A stretch of 6,184 bases of DNA from Candidatus Bathyarchaeota archaeon RBG_13_60_20 (GCA_001775965.1 MEZG01000029.1:6373-12556), one strand, 5' to 3'; counted from the stretch's first letter, positions 1 to 6,184 are shown. Notes: generated by a model not told the origin, from the sequence alone. Made by a program: numbers and translations.

Positions 1-1590
1 GCCCATCCGCGAGAGCATGAAGCTTTTAACCAATCCTAGGCCTGGTGTCCTGGAGCCATTGATCCGGTGAGCCGACAGCTGGGCAGCTATGTGGGCCCTC
101 TGCTTCTCCTTTAGGAGGGCGTACCTCTCGTTCCTCTCCTGCACCTTGAACTCCTTCTTCGCCTCGGTTATCTGCTGCAGCCTGCTCCAGTGCGTCGACT
201 CCCTCTTCTTCAGCTCCAGCTCCTCCTGGTTCTTCAGGGCCACGATCCTCTCCTTCAGCTCCCTTATCCGCTGGCTCACGTCCTCCTTGATCTGGTTGAC
301 TCTCTCGACCTCTCTACGTATCCTTTCCTGCCGCGACCTGACCTCGGACTCAAGCTGCCTGATTCGTGACGCCTTCTGGCCCCTCTTCCTCACGACGTCC
401 CGGCCAAGGTAGGACGCCGTTATTAGGAGGGCCATCACTGGGATGCCGGACGCGTAGCGGGCCAGCTCTAGGAGGGGCACATGGTAGACTGCGTAGACGC
501 CGCCGGCCACGAGGGTGTAGAGGAGGGTGAAGGCCAGGGCCAGCCTCTCAAGCCTCATGTTCTTGGGTAGGCTCATGCGCTCCACCTCCTTGTTGGCCCA
601 TATCCACGACCTGTCTCTCCGGGGCATCGTCACCTCGAGGCCGTCCATGGATATCTGCGGTATCTTCGCCACCTCGTTCACCAGCTGCCTCCGCCTGCGA
701 ACGATCTTGCCCTCGTCCACTATGGAGGGTATGTCCTGGAGGTTGTACGTGTAGACCGCGTCCTTGAAGGTGTCCAGTAGGAGCTTCAGGTTGTCGTCCG
801 GTATGTCCTCGATGGCCCTGAACGCCTTGGAGTGGTCGGGGTCGGTGTAGTCGGTTCTCCTGAACAGGAGGCACTGGTCACCCCCGTTCAGCTCCTCCCA
901 GACCTCCGGTTTCCTGGCGAGGGCTATGAGGGAGATGTATATGACCCACTCGCTGAAGTTGTCGATGTGGGGCCCAAAGTCCTCCAGCCTCCTCTCGGGG
1001 TGCTGGTAGTTGGTGTGCCCCACCTCGCTGCTCGGGAAGCCTTCGAGCCCTGGGACGAACATGGCGTCGTAGTCGATTATCCTGAGCTCCCCGTCTACCA
1101 CCATTATGTTCTGGTCATGCAGGTCGCAGTGGGCGACGCCGCGCTTCTTCAGCTCGTTGACCAGCTCCTTGAAATTCTGTGCTGCGTCCTCCATGGCCTG
1201 GCTGCTGCGCCTGTTCTTCTCGACGTATTCCCCCAGGGTCTGGCCGTTCACCCACTCCATCTTGAGTATGGGGTGCTTCTTCCCCTTCACGAGTATGCCC
1301 TGGTCTATGTACTCGAATTTCACGAAGTAGGGCATCCTCCTGCGTTTGAGGAAGTCGTGTATAGCCTTGTACCGCTTCTCTATGTCCCTGACGTCCCGCA
1401 GGAAGCAGCGTGCGGCGTAGCTCTTGTTACCCTTCTTGATCTGGAAGACCCCGGCGAAGCCCCCTGATATCACTTTGGGTAGCCCGAACACGCCTGGGAC
1501 GGGTTTACCCTTCTTCAGGTCGCCGTCTATGAAGCACAGGTCCGGCCGCTGCATGGCCTCCTGGTACTCCTGCAGTGTGGGCTTGGGCAA
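1..1590 (-). CDS. YegI-like Ser/Thr protein kinase with membrane hairpin, coiled coil and start of a helix-hairpin-helix (3' partial)
   Basis: The open frame has 530 residues and runs off the left edge. It is a eukaryotic-like Ser/Thr kinase expected to phosphorylate proteins in the cytoplasm. Residues 41-49 form a Gly-rich loop (SGGFAGVF). R61 sits where the ATP-anchoring Lys of VAIK normally is, E71 may be the helix-C Glu, H154-C-D156-L-x3-N161 is the catalytic loop, and D173-Y-D175 replaces DFG. The stretches GHTNYQHP (191-198) and LLFRR (241-245) match, from memory, the COG4248/YegI kinase group. After the kinase domain come two hydrophobic segments (about 350-369 and 376-395) with a short loop, then a Lys/Glu/Arg-rich coiled coil (about 403-500). 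Residues 514-530, starting RTPGLG, resemble the first half of a helix-hairpin-helix, cut by the window. The TTG start at 1590 is chosen because it lies 3 bases after the phosphatase stop and 8 bases after a GGAGG. The first in-frame ATG (residue 13) is possible but has less support. It is the third gene of the VWA-PP2C-kinase operon. Confidence 0.88.
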   Translation of the reverse strand, partial: MPKPTLQEYQEAMQRPDLCFIDGDLKKGKPVPGVFGLPKVISGGFAGVFQIKKGNKSYAARCFLRDVRDIEKRYKAIHDFLKRRRMPYFVKFEYIDQGILVKGKKHPILKMEWVNGQTLGEYVEKNRRSSQAMEDAAQNFKELVNELKKRGVAHCDLHDQNIMVVDGELRIIDYDAMFVPGLEGFPSSEVGHTNYQHPERRLEDFGPHIDNFSEWVIYISLIALARKPEVWEELNGGDQCLLFRRTDYTDPDHSKAFRAIEDIPDDNLKLLLDTFKDAVYTYNLQDIPSIVDEGKIVRRRRQLVNEVAKIPQISMDGLEVTMPRRDRSWIWANKEVERMSLPKNMRLERLALAFTLLYTLVAGGVYAVYHVPLLELARYASGIPVMALLITASYLGRDVVRKRGQKASRIRQLESEVRSRQERIRREVERVNQIKEDVSQRIRELKERIVALKNQEELELKKRESTHWSRLQQITEAKKEFKVQERNERYALLKEKQRAHIAAQLSAHRINGSRTPGLGLVKSFMLSRMG

Positions 1591-1593
1591 GGG

Positions 1594-2364
1594 TCAATCC
1601 TCCGCCAGCTTAACCCGGGCTATGGTCACGTCGTCGTTTTTGAGGCTTCCTTCTCCCCGTAGGTGGTTCACGTAGTCCTTTAACCCGTCAGTCTCGAGGA
1701 GTTCTTCTAGGATGGCCCAGGGTCTCTTCCCCTCCGCGTTCTGGGTTATGAACCAGTTGGCTACGGCGTCCGTCATCAGGTAGAAGGAGTCGCCGAAGAG
1801 GAAGCTGCCTGTCTTGACCTTGACCTTGCTCTCCAGGTCCTGGTTGTACGCTGGGTTCGACGATATCAGCTCGGGGCTGTTGCCGAAGGCGGACGAGTCG
1901 TTCATGGGGAAGGACTCGATGACGCTTTCCCTGATCTGGAAGAGGCAGGAGTCGCCTACCGATATGGATCTCCAGTACCCGCCTTCAGGCGTCGAGTTGG
2001 AGAAGCTGACCCCGAGCAGGGTTGAGAAGGAGCCCTTGGCCATGAGGTTCTCCTCGAACCACTTCAGTGGGTTGTTTTTCTCCGTCCTCCGTTGAACGTA
2101 CCTTTCTCTCTGGTGCTCGTAGACGTCTATGCAGAAGTCCGTGAACTGGCGGATGTCCAGGTCTGTCCGGTCGAAGTTGACGTAGGAGACGGTGAGTATC
2201 TTGCTCCACAGCTTGCTGAGGAACCCCTCGCTGGCGCCGTCGGCGATGGCCACGGTCTGGTGGTCCCGGCTGATCTCCGCGTCGTGCTGGAAGTAGAAGT
2301 CCTCGTTCTCGCTGGGCACGCTGCCCCTCTTAGGTATGGTAAAAAGGGAGGAGATCAGCTTCAT
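1594..2364 (-). CDS. PP2C-family Ser/Thr protein phosphatase (YegK/PphC-like)
   Basis: This 256-residue protein is a metal-dependent phosphatase that probably removes phosphate from the neighbouring kinase or its targets in the cytoplasm. PP2C motifs occur in order: N20-E21-D22, then ADGAS with D42 and G43, then KGSFST at 110-115, then VGDS at 136-139, then T198-D199-A200, and N243-D-D-V-T247 near the C-terminus. E21, D42, D199 and D244 are the expected metal ligands, so the enzyme should be active. The length is that of a bare catalytic domain. No signal peptide or membrane segment is evident. The ATG at 2364 lies 12 bases after the VWA stop codon. No clear Shine-Dalgarno is visible in that gap, so reinitiation after the VWA gene is likely. 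Gene order VWA, phosphatase, kinase matches the E. coli YegL/YegK/YegI set in content. The fold is well supported; the partner is inferred from context. Confidence 0.9.
   Translation of the reverse strand: MKLISSLFTIPKRGSVPSENEDFYFQHDAEISRDHQTVAIADGASEGFLSKLWSKILTVSYVNFDRTDLDIRQFTDFCIDVYEHQRERYVQRRTEKNNPLKWFEENLMAKGSFSTLLGVSFSNSTPEGGYWRSISVGDSCLFQIRESVIESFPMNDSSAFGNSPELISSNPAYNQDLESKVKVKTGSFLFGDSFYLMTDAVANWFITQNAEGKRPWAILEELLETDGLKDYVNHLRGEGSLKNDDVTIARVKLAED
1599..1603 (-). promoter_or_regulatory. Shine-Dalgarno site for the kinase TTG start
   Basis: On the minus strand GGAGG lies inside the last codons of the phosphatase gene, 8 bases upstream of the TTG at 1590. The phosphatase stop (TGA, 1594-1596) falls between the site and the start. 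This site decides the kinase start and suggests the two proteins are translationally coupled. Confidence 0.65.
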
Positions 2365-2376
2365 GTGGGGTACTGC

Positions 2377-3210
2377 TCATCGCAGGTTTGTAGCTCTTGT
2401 CCCTATGTCTAGGAACTGGATCACCTTGACCATGTCGGAGTTGAAGATGAATCCCCTGGACTCGTCCGACACCTTGAAGCCCTCGCTCTCGGCCTCCAGC
2501 CTGATCTTCTCGGGGAGCACGCTTGACATCTCGTACAGGAGCCGGGCGAACTCGTCCGGCAGGTTGTCGTTGGTGTCCGGGAACTCGACGGGCGGTGCCT
2601 TGCTGGACGAGAGGTGCAGGTTGAAGAGGAGCACGCGGCCGTCGCTGCTCTCCAGCTGCATGATGGTCTCTGCCACCTGTGAGGGGTCGCCGTCCGTGGG
2701 CTCGCCGTCGGATATGTTTATCGCGATGGGGGGGAAGCAGTCCGGGTGGGCGTTGAGCCAGTCGGACAGGATGCCCTCCGCCTTCTTGAGCGCCTGCTTC
2801 ATGGGCGTGGGTCCCTTGGCCAGCGGCTCGAACCAGACCGGGAACTTGACGGCCTGCTCCACGACTCCGCCTGCCCCGTCGGGTACCTTCTGCATCCTCT
2901 CCTCGATCATGAGGGGTCGGTCGCCTATGACGCTGATGGGGACGAGGCTCTCCCCAGCGAGGTCGCCGCCGAAAGCCGGGCCCACCTTCGCTCCGTACCC
3001 TATGACGCCTACGTGGAAGTAGTCCCTTATCCCCTCGGCCTTGGCGCAGCGCAGCACCAGGTTCTGTAGCAGCCGGTTTATGGCGTCGGCCACGGCCTGG
3101 GCCTTGGAGCCCGAGGACTCGCCCCCGAAGGGGTCTTCCATCGAGCCCGACTGGTCGATCAGGAACAGGAAGCACGTGGGGTTGCCCCTGCTTATCTCCG
3201 TTGTGTACAT
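2377..3210 (-). CDS. von Willebrand factor A domain protein (YegL/TerY-like)
   Basis: This 277-residue protein is almost entirely one VWA domain, a metal-dependent protein-interaction fold. The MIDAS site is complete: D19-x-S21-x-S23 (DQSGS) after a hydrophobic strand, T135 in KGPTPM, and D168 in ISDGEPTDGD. No signal peptide or membrane anchor is seen; the hydrophobic strand at about 13-18 is part of the fold, so a cytoplasmic location is likely. The C-terminal part (about 215-277) is predicted from appearance to finish the domain and carries no recognised motif. It is the first gene of the VWA-PP2C-kinase operon. In such trios the VWA protein is thought to act as scaffold or sensor for the kinase/phosphatase pair, but that role is inferred here. 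The ATG at 3210 is supported by loss of similarity upstream, a weak AGGGAT seven bases before it, and a TATA-like element about 34 bases upstream. Confidence 0.92.
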   Translation of the reverse strand: MYTTEISRGNPTCFLFLIDQSGSMEDPFGGESSGSKAQAVADAINRLLQNLVLRCAKAEGIRDYFHVGVIGYGAKVGPAFGGDLAGESLVPISVIGDRPLMIEERMQKVPDGAGGVVEQAVKFPVWFEPLAKGPTPMKQALKKAEGILSDWLNAHPDCFPPIAINISDGEPTDGDPSQVAETIMQLESSDGRVLLFNLHLSSSKAPPVEFPDTNDNLPDEFARLLYEMSSVLPEKIRLEAESEGFKVSDESRGFIFNSDMVKVIQFLDIGTRATNLR

Positions 3211-3240
3211 ATTCGATCCCTAGTTACTGTCAGTGCCCTG

Positions 3241-3248
3241 AATATAAG
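3241..3248 (-). promoter_or_regulatory. Probable TATA box for the VWA-PP2C-kinase operon
   Basis: Read on the minus strand this is CTTATATT, within TTTCTTATATTC, centred about 34 bases upstream of the VWA ATG. An archaeal start site about 25 bases downstream would leave a very short leader of roughly 8-10 bases. It is the nearest TATA-like element to the operon. Other AT-rich elements farther upstream cannot be excluded. Confidence 0.45.
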
Positions 3249-3475
3249 AAACTCTGATCATTAGAAAGTAGCCGATATAGTAATTAAGACTACATACTTG
3301 GCTAATAGAGTGGAATTTTAGTCATTTTGAATAGGTGTTTTTCACCCGCTTTTCTATATATTAAATTTTGTTCTATTAATTATCAAGTTACTTTATTGAT
3401 ACGTGAAATATGGTCATCAGCTGCCCCAGTGCTAGTTCTTGGTTGAGCTTTGAAGATGTTTGTTTACCTTGAGGG

Positions 3476-3482
3476 TTTAAAT
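3476..3482 (+). promoter_or_regulatory. Probable TATA box for the radical SAM gene
   Basis: TTTAAAT is centred 28 bases upstream of the ATG at 3507. That is the spacing expected for an archaeal leaderless transcript whose first base is at or next to the start codon. The ATG has no good Shine-Dalgarno, which agrees with leaderless translation. Confidence 0.5.
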
Positions 3483-3506
3483 CACTGCGGGCCCAATCCC
3501 ATTGGG

Positions 3507-4931
3507 ATGAAGGTACTTCTGGTAGAGCCCCCCAAGGAGAACTGGTTCTTGATGGGCGAGTACCTGCCGCCGCCCTACGGGCTGATCCAGCTGGGCGCAT
3601 ACCTTGAGCGCGAGCTCCCGGGCGTCGAGCTGGAGCTTCTGGACTGCAACGCCAGGGGGATAGAGTGGGGCGAGCTGGCCAGGCGCATAGAGGAGTCAGA
3701 TGCAGACGCGGTGGCTTCCAGCAGCCTCGCCACGTGCAACACGTACCTCACCGCCCGTACGCTGCAGCTGGCCAAGAAGGCCGACCCAAGCGTCCTAACG
3801 GTAACAGGGGGCATCCACTTCTCGTCACTGGCTGAGGAGTCGCTGGCTAAGTACCCGGAGATAGACGCCATTGTTAGGGGCGAGGGTGAGGCCACCTTCA
3901 CGGAGCTGGTTAAGGCCAGGGCCGAGGGCAAACCCCTCTCAGGAGTCGCAGGTCTCACGTACAGGGACGGCGATGCCATACGCGTCAATCCGGACAGGCC
4001 CCTCATAGGGGACCTGAACACGCTGCCCCTTCCGGGCTACCACCTGGTCCGGGACACGGTCCACATGTACCACTTCACTGGAATGGCGGGCAGGGACGCC
4101 CCCTACGCACTCATCGAGGGTAGCAGGGGCTGCCCCCACAGGTGCACCTTCTGCACCCAGTGGAGGCACTGGTGCGGCTCCTGGAGGATCAAGACGCCCG
4201 CGAGGATCGCCGACGAGATGGAGTACATCTACAACGAGTTCGGGGCCAGGTTCATATGGCTCACCGACGACAACTTCGGGGCCGGTGGCAGAGGCGGGGA
4301 GCTTGCTGAGGAGCTGCAAGGGCGGGACCTGGGCGACGACCTCATGTGGTTCACCCAGATGAGGTGCGACGACGTGGTCGCCGCAAGGGACTCCCTGCTG
4401 TCGATGAGGAGGTCCGGGCTGCGGTGGGTCTTGATGGGCGTCGAGAGCCCGAGGCCTAGCACCCTGGAGGGGTACAGGAAGGGCATCGAGCCCAGCCAGG
4501 CCGTGGAGGCGGTTCGGCTGCTCAGGGCCAGCGACGTCTTCACTCAGGCCATGCTCATCGTCGGCGCCAGGGAGGACACCAGGGAGTCCATAGCGTACAT
4601 GAGGAGCTTCGCCGAGGAGCTTGACCCCGACTTCGTCATATACTCGGTGCTGACCCCCTTCCCCGGTACAGAGGTCTACGACGAGGCTAAGGCCAGGGGC
4701 TGGATAGTGGACGACAACCTGTCCAACTACGACATGACCCATGCTGTCATGGGCACCGAGACGCTGACGAGGAGCGAGGTGCAGGAGGAGCTCTACGAGT
4801 GCTACCGAAGCTTCTACGGTGGCTGGGGCAGGCGGTTGAGGGGGATCCTGTCGAGGAACGTGCTGACGAGGAGGGTGTACATGCACATGGCCAAGCAGGA
4901 TATCCTCAGGCAGCTTAGAGACCTGATATGA
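3507..4931 (+). CDS. Cobalamin-binding-domain radical SAM protein (BchE/COG1032-like), substrate unknown
   Basis: The predicted protein has 474 residues. The N-terminal part (about 1-140) looks like a B12-binding Rossmann domain: MKVLLVEPP, a PPYGLIQLGAYL helix, and GGIHFS at 101-106. Its DxHxxG-like position reads D46-C-N48-A-R-G51, with Asn for His, so lower-ligand His coordination of cobalamin is not expected. The radical SAM domain follows, with C209-x3-C213-x2-C216 for the 4Fe-4S cluster that cleaves S-adenosylmethionine. WLTDDNF (251-257), MGVESP (310-315) and TPFPGTEVYDEA (383-394) are typical of this class, whose members perform methylation, cyclisation or ring-forming reactions on lipids, cofactors or natural products. 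The C-terminal 60 residues carry a Tyr/Arg-rich helical tail. The frame is open upstream to a TTG at 3450, adding 19 residues, but the family usually begins at MKVLLVEPP and the TATA spacing fits 3507. No pathway neighbour identifies the substrate. Confidence 0.88.
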   Translation: MKVLLVEPPKENWFLMGEYLPPPYGLIQLGAYLERELPGVELELLDCNARGIEWGELARRIEESDADAVASSSLATCNTYLTARTLQLAKKADPSVLTVTGGIHFSSLAEESLAKYPEIDAIVRGEGEATFTELVKARAEGKPLSGVAGLTYRDGDAIRVNPDRPLIGDLNTLPLPGYHLVRDTVHMYHFTGMAGRDAPYALIEGSRGCPHRCTFCTQWRHWCGSWRIKTPARIADEMEYIYNEFGARFIWLTDDNFGAGGRGGELAEELQGRDLGDDLMWFTQMRCDDVVAARDSLLSMRRSGLRWVLMGVESPRPSTLEGYRKGIEPSQAVEAVRLLRASDVFTQAMLIVGAREDTRESIAYMRSFAEELDPDFVIYSVLTPFPGTEVYDEAKARGWIVDDNLSNYDMTHAVMGTETLTRSEVQEELYECYRSFYGGWGRRLRGILSRNVLTRRVYMHMAKQDILRQLRDLI

Positions 4932-4953
4932 TGGGGGGCCACGGCCCGGCGCG

Positions 4954-5403
4954 CTAGGGCTCCCTCTTCATGAATGTGAGGCCCCTGTACTGCTTCACGG
5001 CCTCGAAGAGGAAGGCGGCTGCGCTGAACAGTCCGATGAACAGCGTGGCCAGGTCCCTGAAGTCGCCGCGCCACGGCCAGAGGCTCACGTAGCTCACCAT
5101 GAGGCCTAGGAGGAGGGCCGAGTATATGGTGAGGCGGGGGATGAGCATGCCACGGAGCAGCAGGAAGCTTCGCAGGGCCTCTATTGACTCTTGATCATTT
5201 ACTATGTACTTGCCGTCGAAGTCGGCCTCGATGAGCCGGAGGTCCAGGAGCTTGTTGACGTGGTACTGGGCCAGGCTGGGGCTGCTGAAGCCCAGCTCCC
5301 TCCAGATGTCCCTGACGCCGACGCCGCCGTCCTTGGTCAGGATGCAGAGATAGACGTCAAGGGTCTTACCGTATATGCGCTTAGCCTCAGCCACTACCCT
5401 CAC
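4954..5403 (-). CDS. Winged-helix (ArsR-like) DNA-binding protein with two membrane segments
   Basis: The protein has 149 residues. About residues 13-66 look like a winged helix-turn-helix: a helix with TLDVYLCILTK, then VRDIWRELGFSSPSLAQYHVNKLLDLRLI with the recognition helix around S42-L53, and a wing with DGKYIV. Two hydrophobic segments follow (about 89-109 and 117-136), ending in a short basic tail. It is therefore probably a membrane-bound transcription regulator with its DNA-binding domain in the cytoplasm. Its target and signal are unknown. The GTG at 5403 is used as start, with GGAG about 4 bases before it; the GTG at 5394 is an alternative that removes three residues. The start overlaps by 17 bases the end of the upstream beta-propeller gene in another frame, which indicates co-transcription and probably translational coupling. 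The gene ends 22 bases from the convergent radical SAM gene. Confidence 0.82.
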   Translation of the reverse strand: MRVVAEAKRIYGKTLDVYLCILTKDGGVGVRDIWRELGFSSPSLAQYHVNKLLDLRLIEADFDGKYIVNDQESIEALRSFLLLRGMLIPRLTIYSALLLGLMVSYVSLWPWRGDFRDLATLFIGLFSAAAFLFEAVKQYRGLTFMKREP

Positions 5404-6184
5404 CCAGCTCCACGGATGCGATCTCCTCGAGGGTGGCCAGGTCGTTGATCTTCAGCATGCCCCTGCTTATGGTGTAGAGGTTCTCCTCTATGTAGAGGCT
5501 TCGCTCGACGCTGTACTCAGAGTCGAACCAGAAGCCGCTCCTGAGAAGGCTGTCGTCGCTTATGTGGGTGACCCTGCCCCTGAGTTCTATGCCCTCGGGG
5601 CTGATGCTGAACACGTAGGCACCCTGGTACATGTACTCGCCGTAGAAGTTGGCGGGCACGGTGCCGCTGAAGTCGCCCTCGTCTATCTGGGCCTCCAGTA
5701 CGGGGATGACCAGCAGGTTGCGGGCCCTACTGAAGAGGAAGGCGTGGTGATCGTAGAGGGCCGGGCTCTCTGTGCCCCTGTCCCCGATCTCTATCTTGGC
5801 CAGCTCGCGTGGGTTCTCCACGTCGCTGACGTCGAAGAGGCTGATCTTGACGCCCTGGTACCAGGCGAAGTCGCCCTCCTTAGCCTCCTCGGTCTCCTTG
5901 CCGATGCCTATGAGGGTGTTCTCGTCGTAGGGGTGGAGGTAGTCGCTGTAGCCGGGTATTTTGAGCTTGCCGAGGACGCGGGGCTCCTCGGGGTCGCTGA
6001 GGTCTATGGTGAAGAGGGGGTCCACCTTCTTGAAGGTGACCAGGTAGCAGCGGTCACCCATGAAGCGGGCGCTGTATATGTCCTCTCCGGGGGCTAAACC
6101 CTCCAGGCGGCCAACAGTCTCCATGTTCTCGTCCAAGACGTAGACGTTGTTGCCCTCTGCGCCGGTCCTCCAACTGTGGCTAGT
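5387..6184 (-). CDS. C-terminal beta-propeller domain protein (Beta_propel family), 5' partial
   Basis: The window holds the last 265 residues; the frame is open to the right edge, so the true start and any signal peptide lie outside. The sequence matches, from memory, the Pfam Beta_propel (PF09826) family of secreted or membrane-anchored proteins. Signature stretches include NNVYVLDE near the beginning, LAPGEDIYSARFMGDRCYLV, DPLFTIDLSDPEEP, KIPGYSDYLHPYDE, SLFDVSDVENP and DHHAFLFS. They recur as beta-strand blade units with the spacing of a propeller. The C-terminus ends naturally after the last blade (LYTISRGMLKINDLATLEEI). Biochemical function is unknown for the family, and an extracellular location is inferred from family members. 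A TTG at 6136 and an ATG at 6124 are internal and should not be taken as starts because the conserved fold continues upstream. It overlaps the winged-helix regulator downstream, so the two probably form one operon. Confidence 0.88.
   Translation of the reverse strand, partial: TSHSWRTGAEGNNVYVLDENMETVGRLEGLAPGEDIYSARFMGDRCYLVTFKKVDPLFTIDLSDPEEPRVLGKLKIPGYSDYLHPYDENTLIGIGKETEEAKEGDFAWYQGVKISLFDVSDVENPRELAKIEIGDRGTESPALYDHHAFLFSRARNLLVIPVLEAQIDEGDFSGTVPANFYGEYMYQGAYVFSISPEGIELRGRVTHISDDSLLRSGFWFDSEYSVERSLYIEENLYTISRGMLKINDLATLEEIASVELGEGSG

Larger units (their letters stand above)
3211..3506. other. AT-rich divergent intergenic region
   Basis: The region separates the minus-strand trio from the plus-strand radical SAM gene. 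It is much richer in A and T than the flanking genes, most strongly between about 3240 and 3415. It contains candidate TATA elements for both directions (3241-3248 minus, 3476-3482 plus) and another AT-rich run, TTTCTATATATTAAAT, at 3351-3366 that reads as a TATA-like element on the plus strand. I found no convincing small protein gene, tRNA or strong hairpin in it. It is longer than two compact archaeal promoters need, so an operator or small RNA could be here, but nothing specific shows it. Confidence 0.6.

Noticed and set aside
832..1467. Plus-strand open frame of 211 codons
   Set aside because: It is antisense to the kinase domain, whose catalytic motifs are clear on the minus strand. The Val/Leu/Pro-rich product is a typical shadow of a GC-rich gene.
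2330..3175. Minus-strand open frame of 281 codons overlapping the VWA gene
   Set aside because: It is an Arg/Gly/Pro-rich out-of-frame shadow. The VWA frame carries the MIDAS motif residues.
3334..3346. Small inverted repeat GGTG-TTTTT-CACC
   Set aside because: A four-base-pair stem with a T loop is too weak to call a terminator or an operator.
3410..3472. Short plus-strand frame of 20 codons in the intergenic region
   Set aside because: It starts with ATG but has no ribosome-binding site, no recognisable peptide features and no independent support.
3939..4886. Minus-strand open frame of 315 codons
   Set aside because: It is antisense to the radical SAM gene. The His/Pro/Val-rich composition shows no recognisable motif.
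4936..4947. GC-rich inverted repeat GGGCC-AC-GGCCC between the convergent genes
   Set aside because: It could form a small hairpin, but no T-run follows on either strand. Archaeal terminators are mainly T-rich, so it is not called.
5375..6097. Plus-strand open frame of 240 codons
   Set aside because: It is antisense to the beta-propeller gene. The low-complexity Val/Ala/Glu/Leu product is a shadow of the conserved propeller frame.

Overview
The window is most likely archaeal. Its genes are GC-rich and prefer AGG and ATA codons. Several begin at TTG or GTG, TATA-box-like elements sit at the expected distance from starts, and the protein families (archaeal-type C-terminal beta-propeller, membrane winged-helix regulator, B12-type radical SAM enzyme) fit a possibly thermophilic archaeon. 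No rRNA or marker gene is present, so the lineage cannot be fixed.

The left half (1-3210, minus strand) is a tightly packed three-gene operon read right to left: a von Willebrand A (VWA) protein, a PP2C-type Ser/Thr phosphatase and a Ser/Thr protein kinase that runs off the left edge. This is the same trio as E. coli YegL, YegK (PphC) and YegI, and is related in composition to the TerY-type VWA/PP2C/kinase triads. The kinase lacks an ATG start near its domain boundary and is best read from a TTG at 1590, just after the phosphatase stop. It carries a membrane hairpin, a long coiled coil and the beginning of what looks like a helix-hairpin-helix motif at the edge.

Positions 3211-3506 are an AT-rich divergent promoter region. 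To its right, on the plus strand (3507-4931), is a stand-alone cobalamin-binding-domain radical SAM enzyme with the CX3CX2C cluster motif. Its substrate cannot be read from the sequence.

The right end (4954-6184, minus strand) is a two-gene unit. The C-terminal part of a beta-propeller protein (Pfam Beta_propel type) enters from the right edge, and its end overlaps by 17 bases the start of a small winged-helix protein with two membrane segments. These face the radical SAM gene tail to tail, with 22 bases between stops.

The most interesting system is the phospho-signalling trio: a kinase and its likely opposing phosphatase, with a metal-binding VWA protein as probable scaffold, apparently anchored to the membrane through the kinase. 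I found no tRNA, rRNA, CRISPR array, insertion sequence or attachment site.
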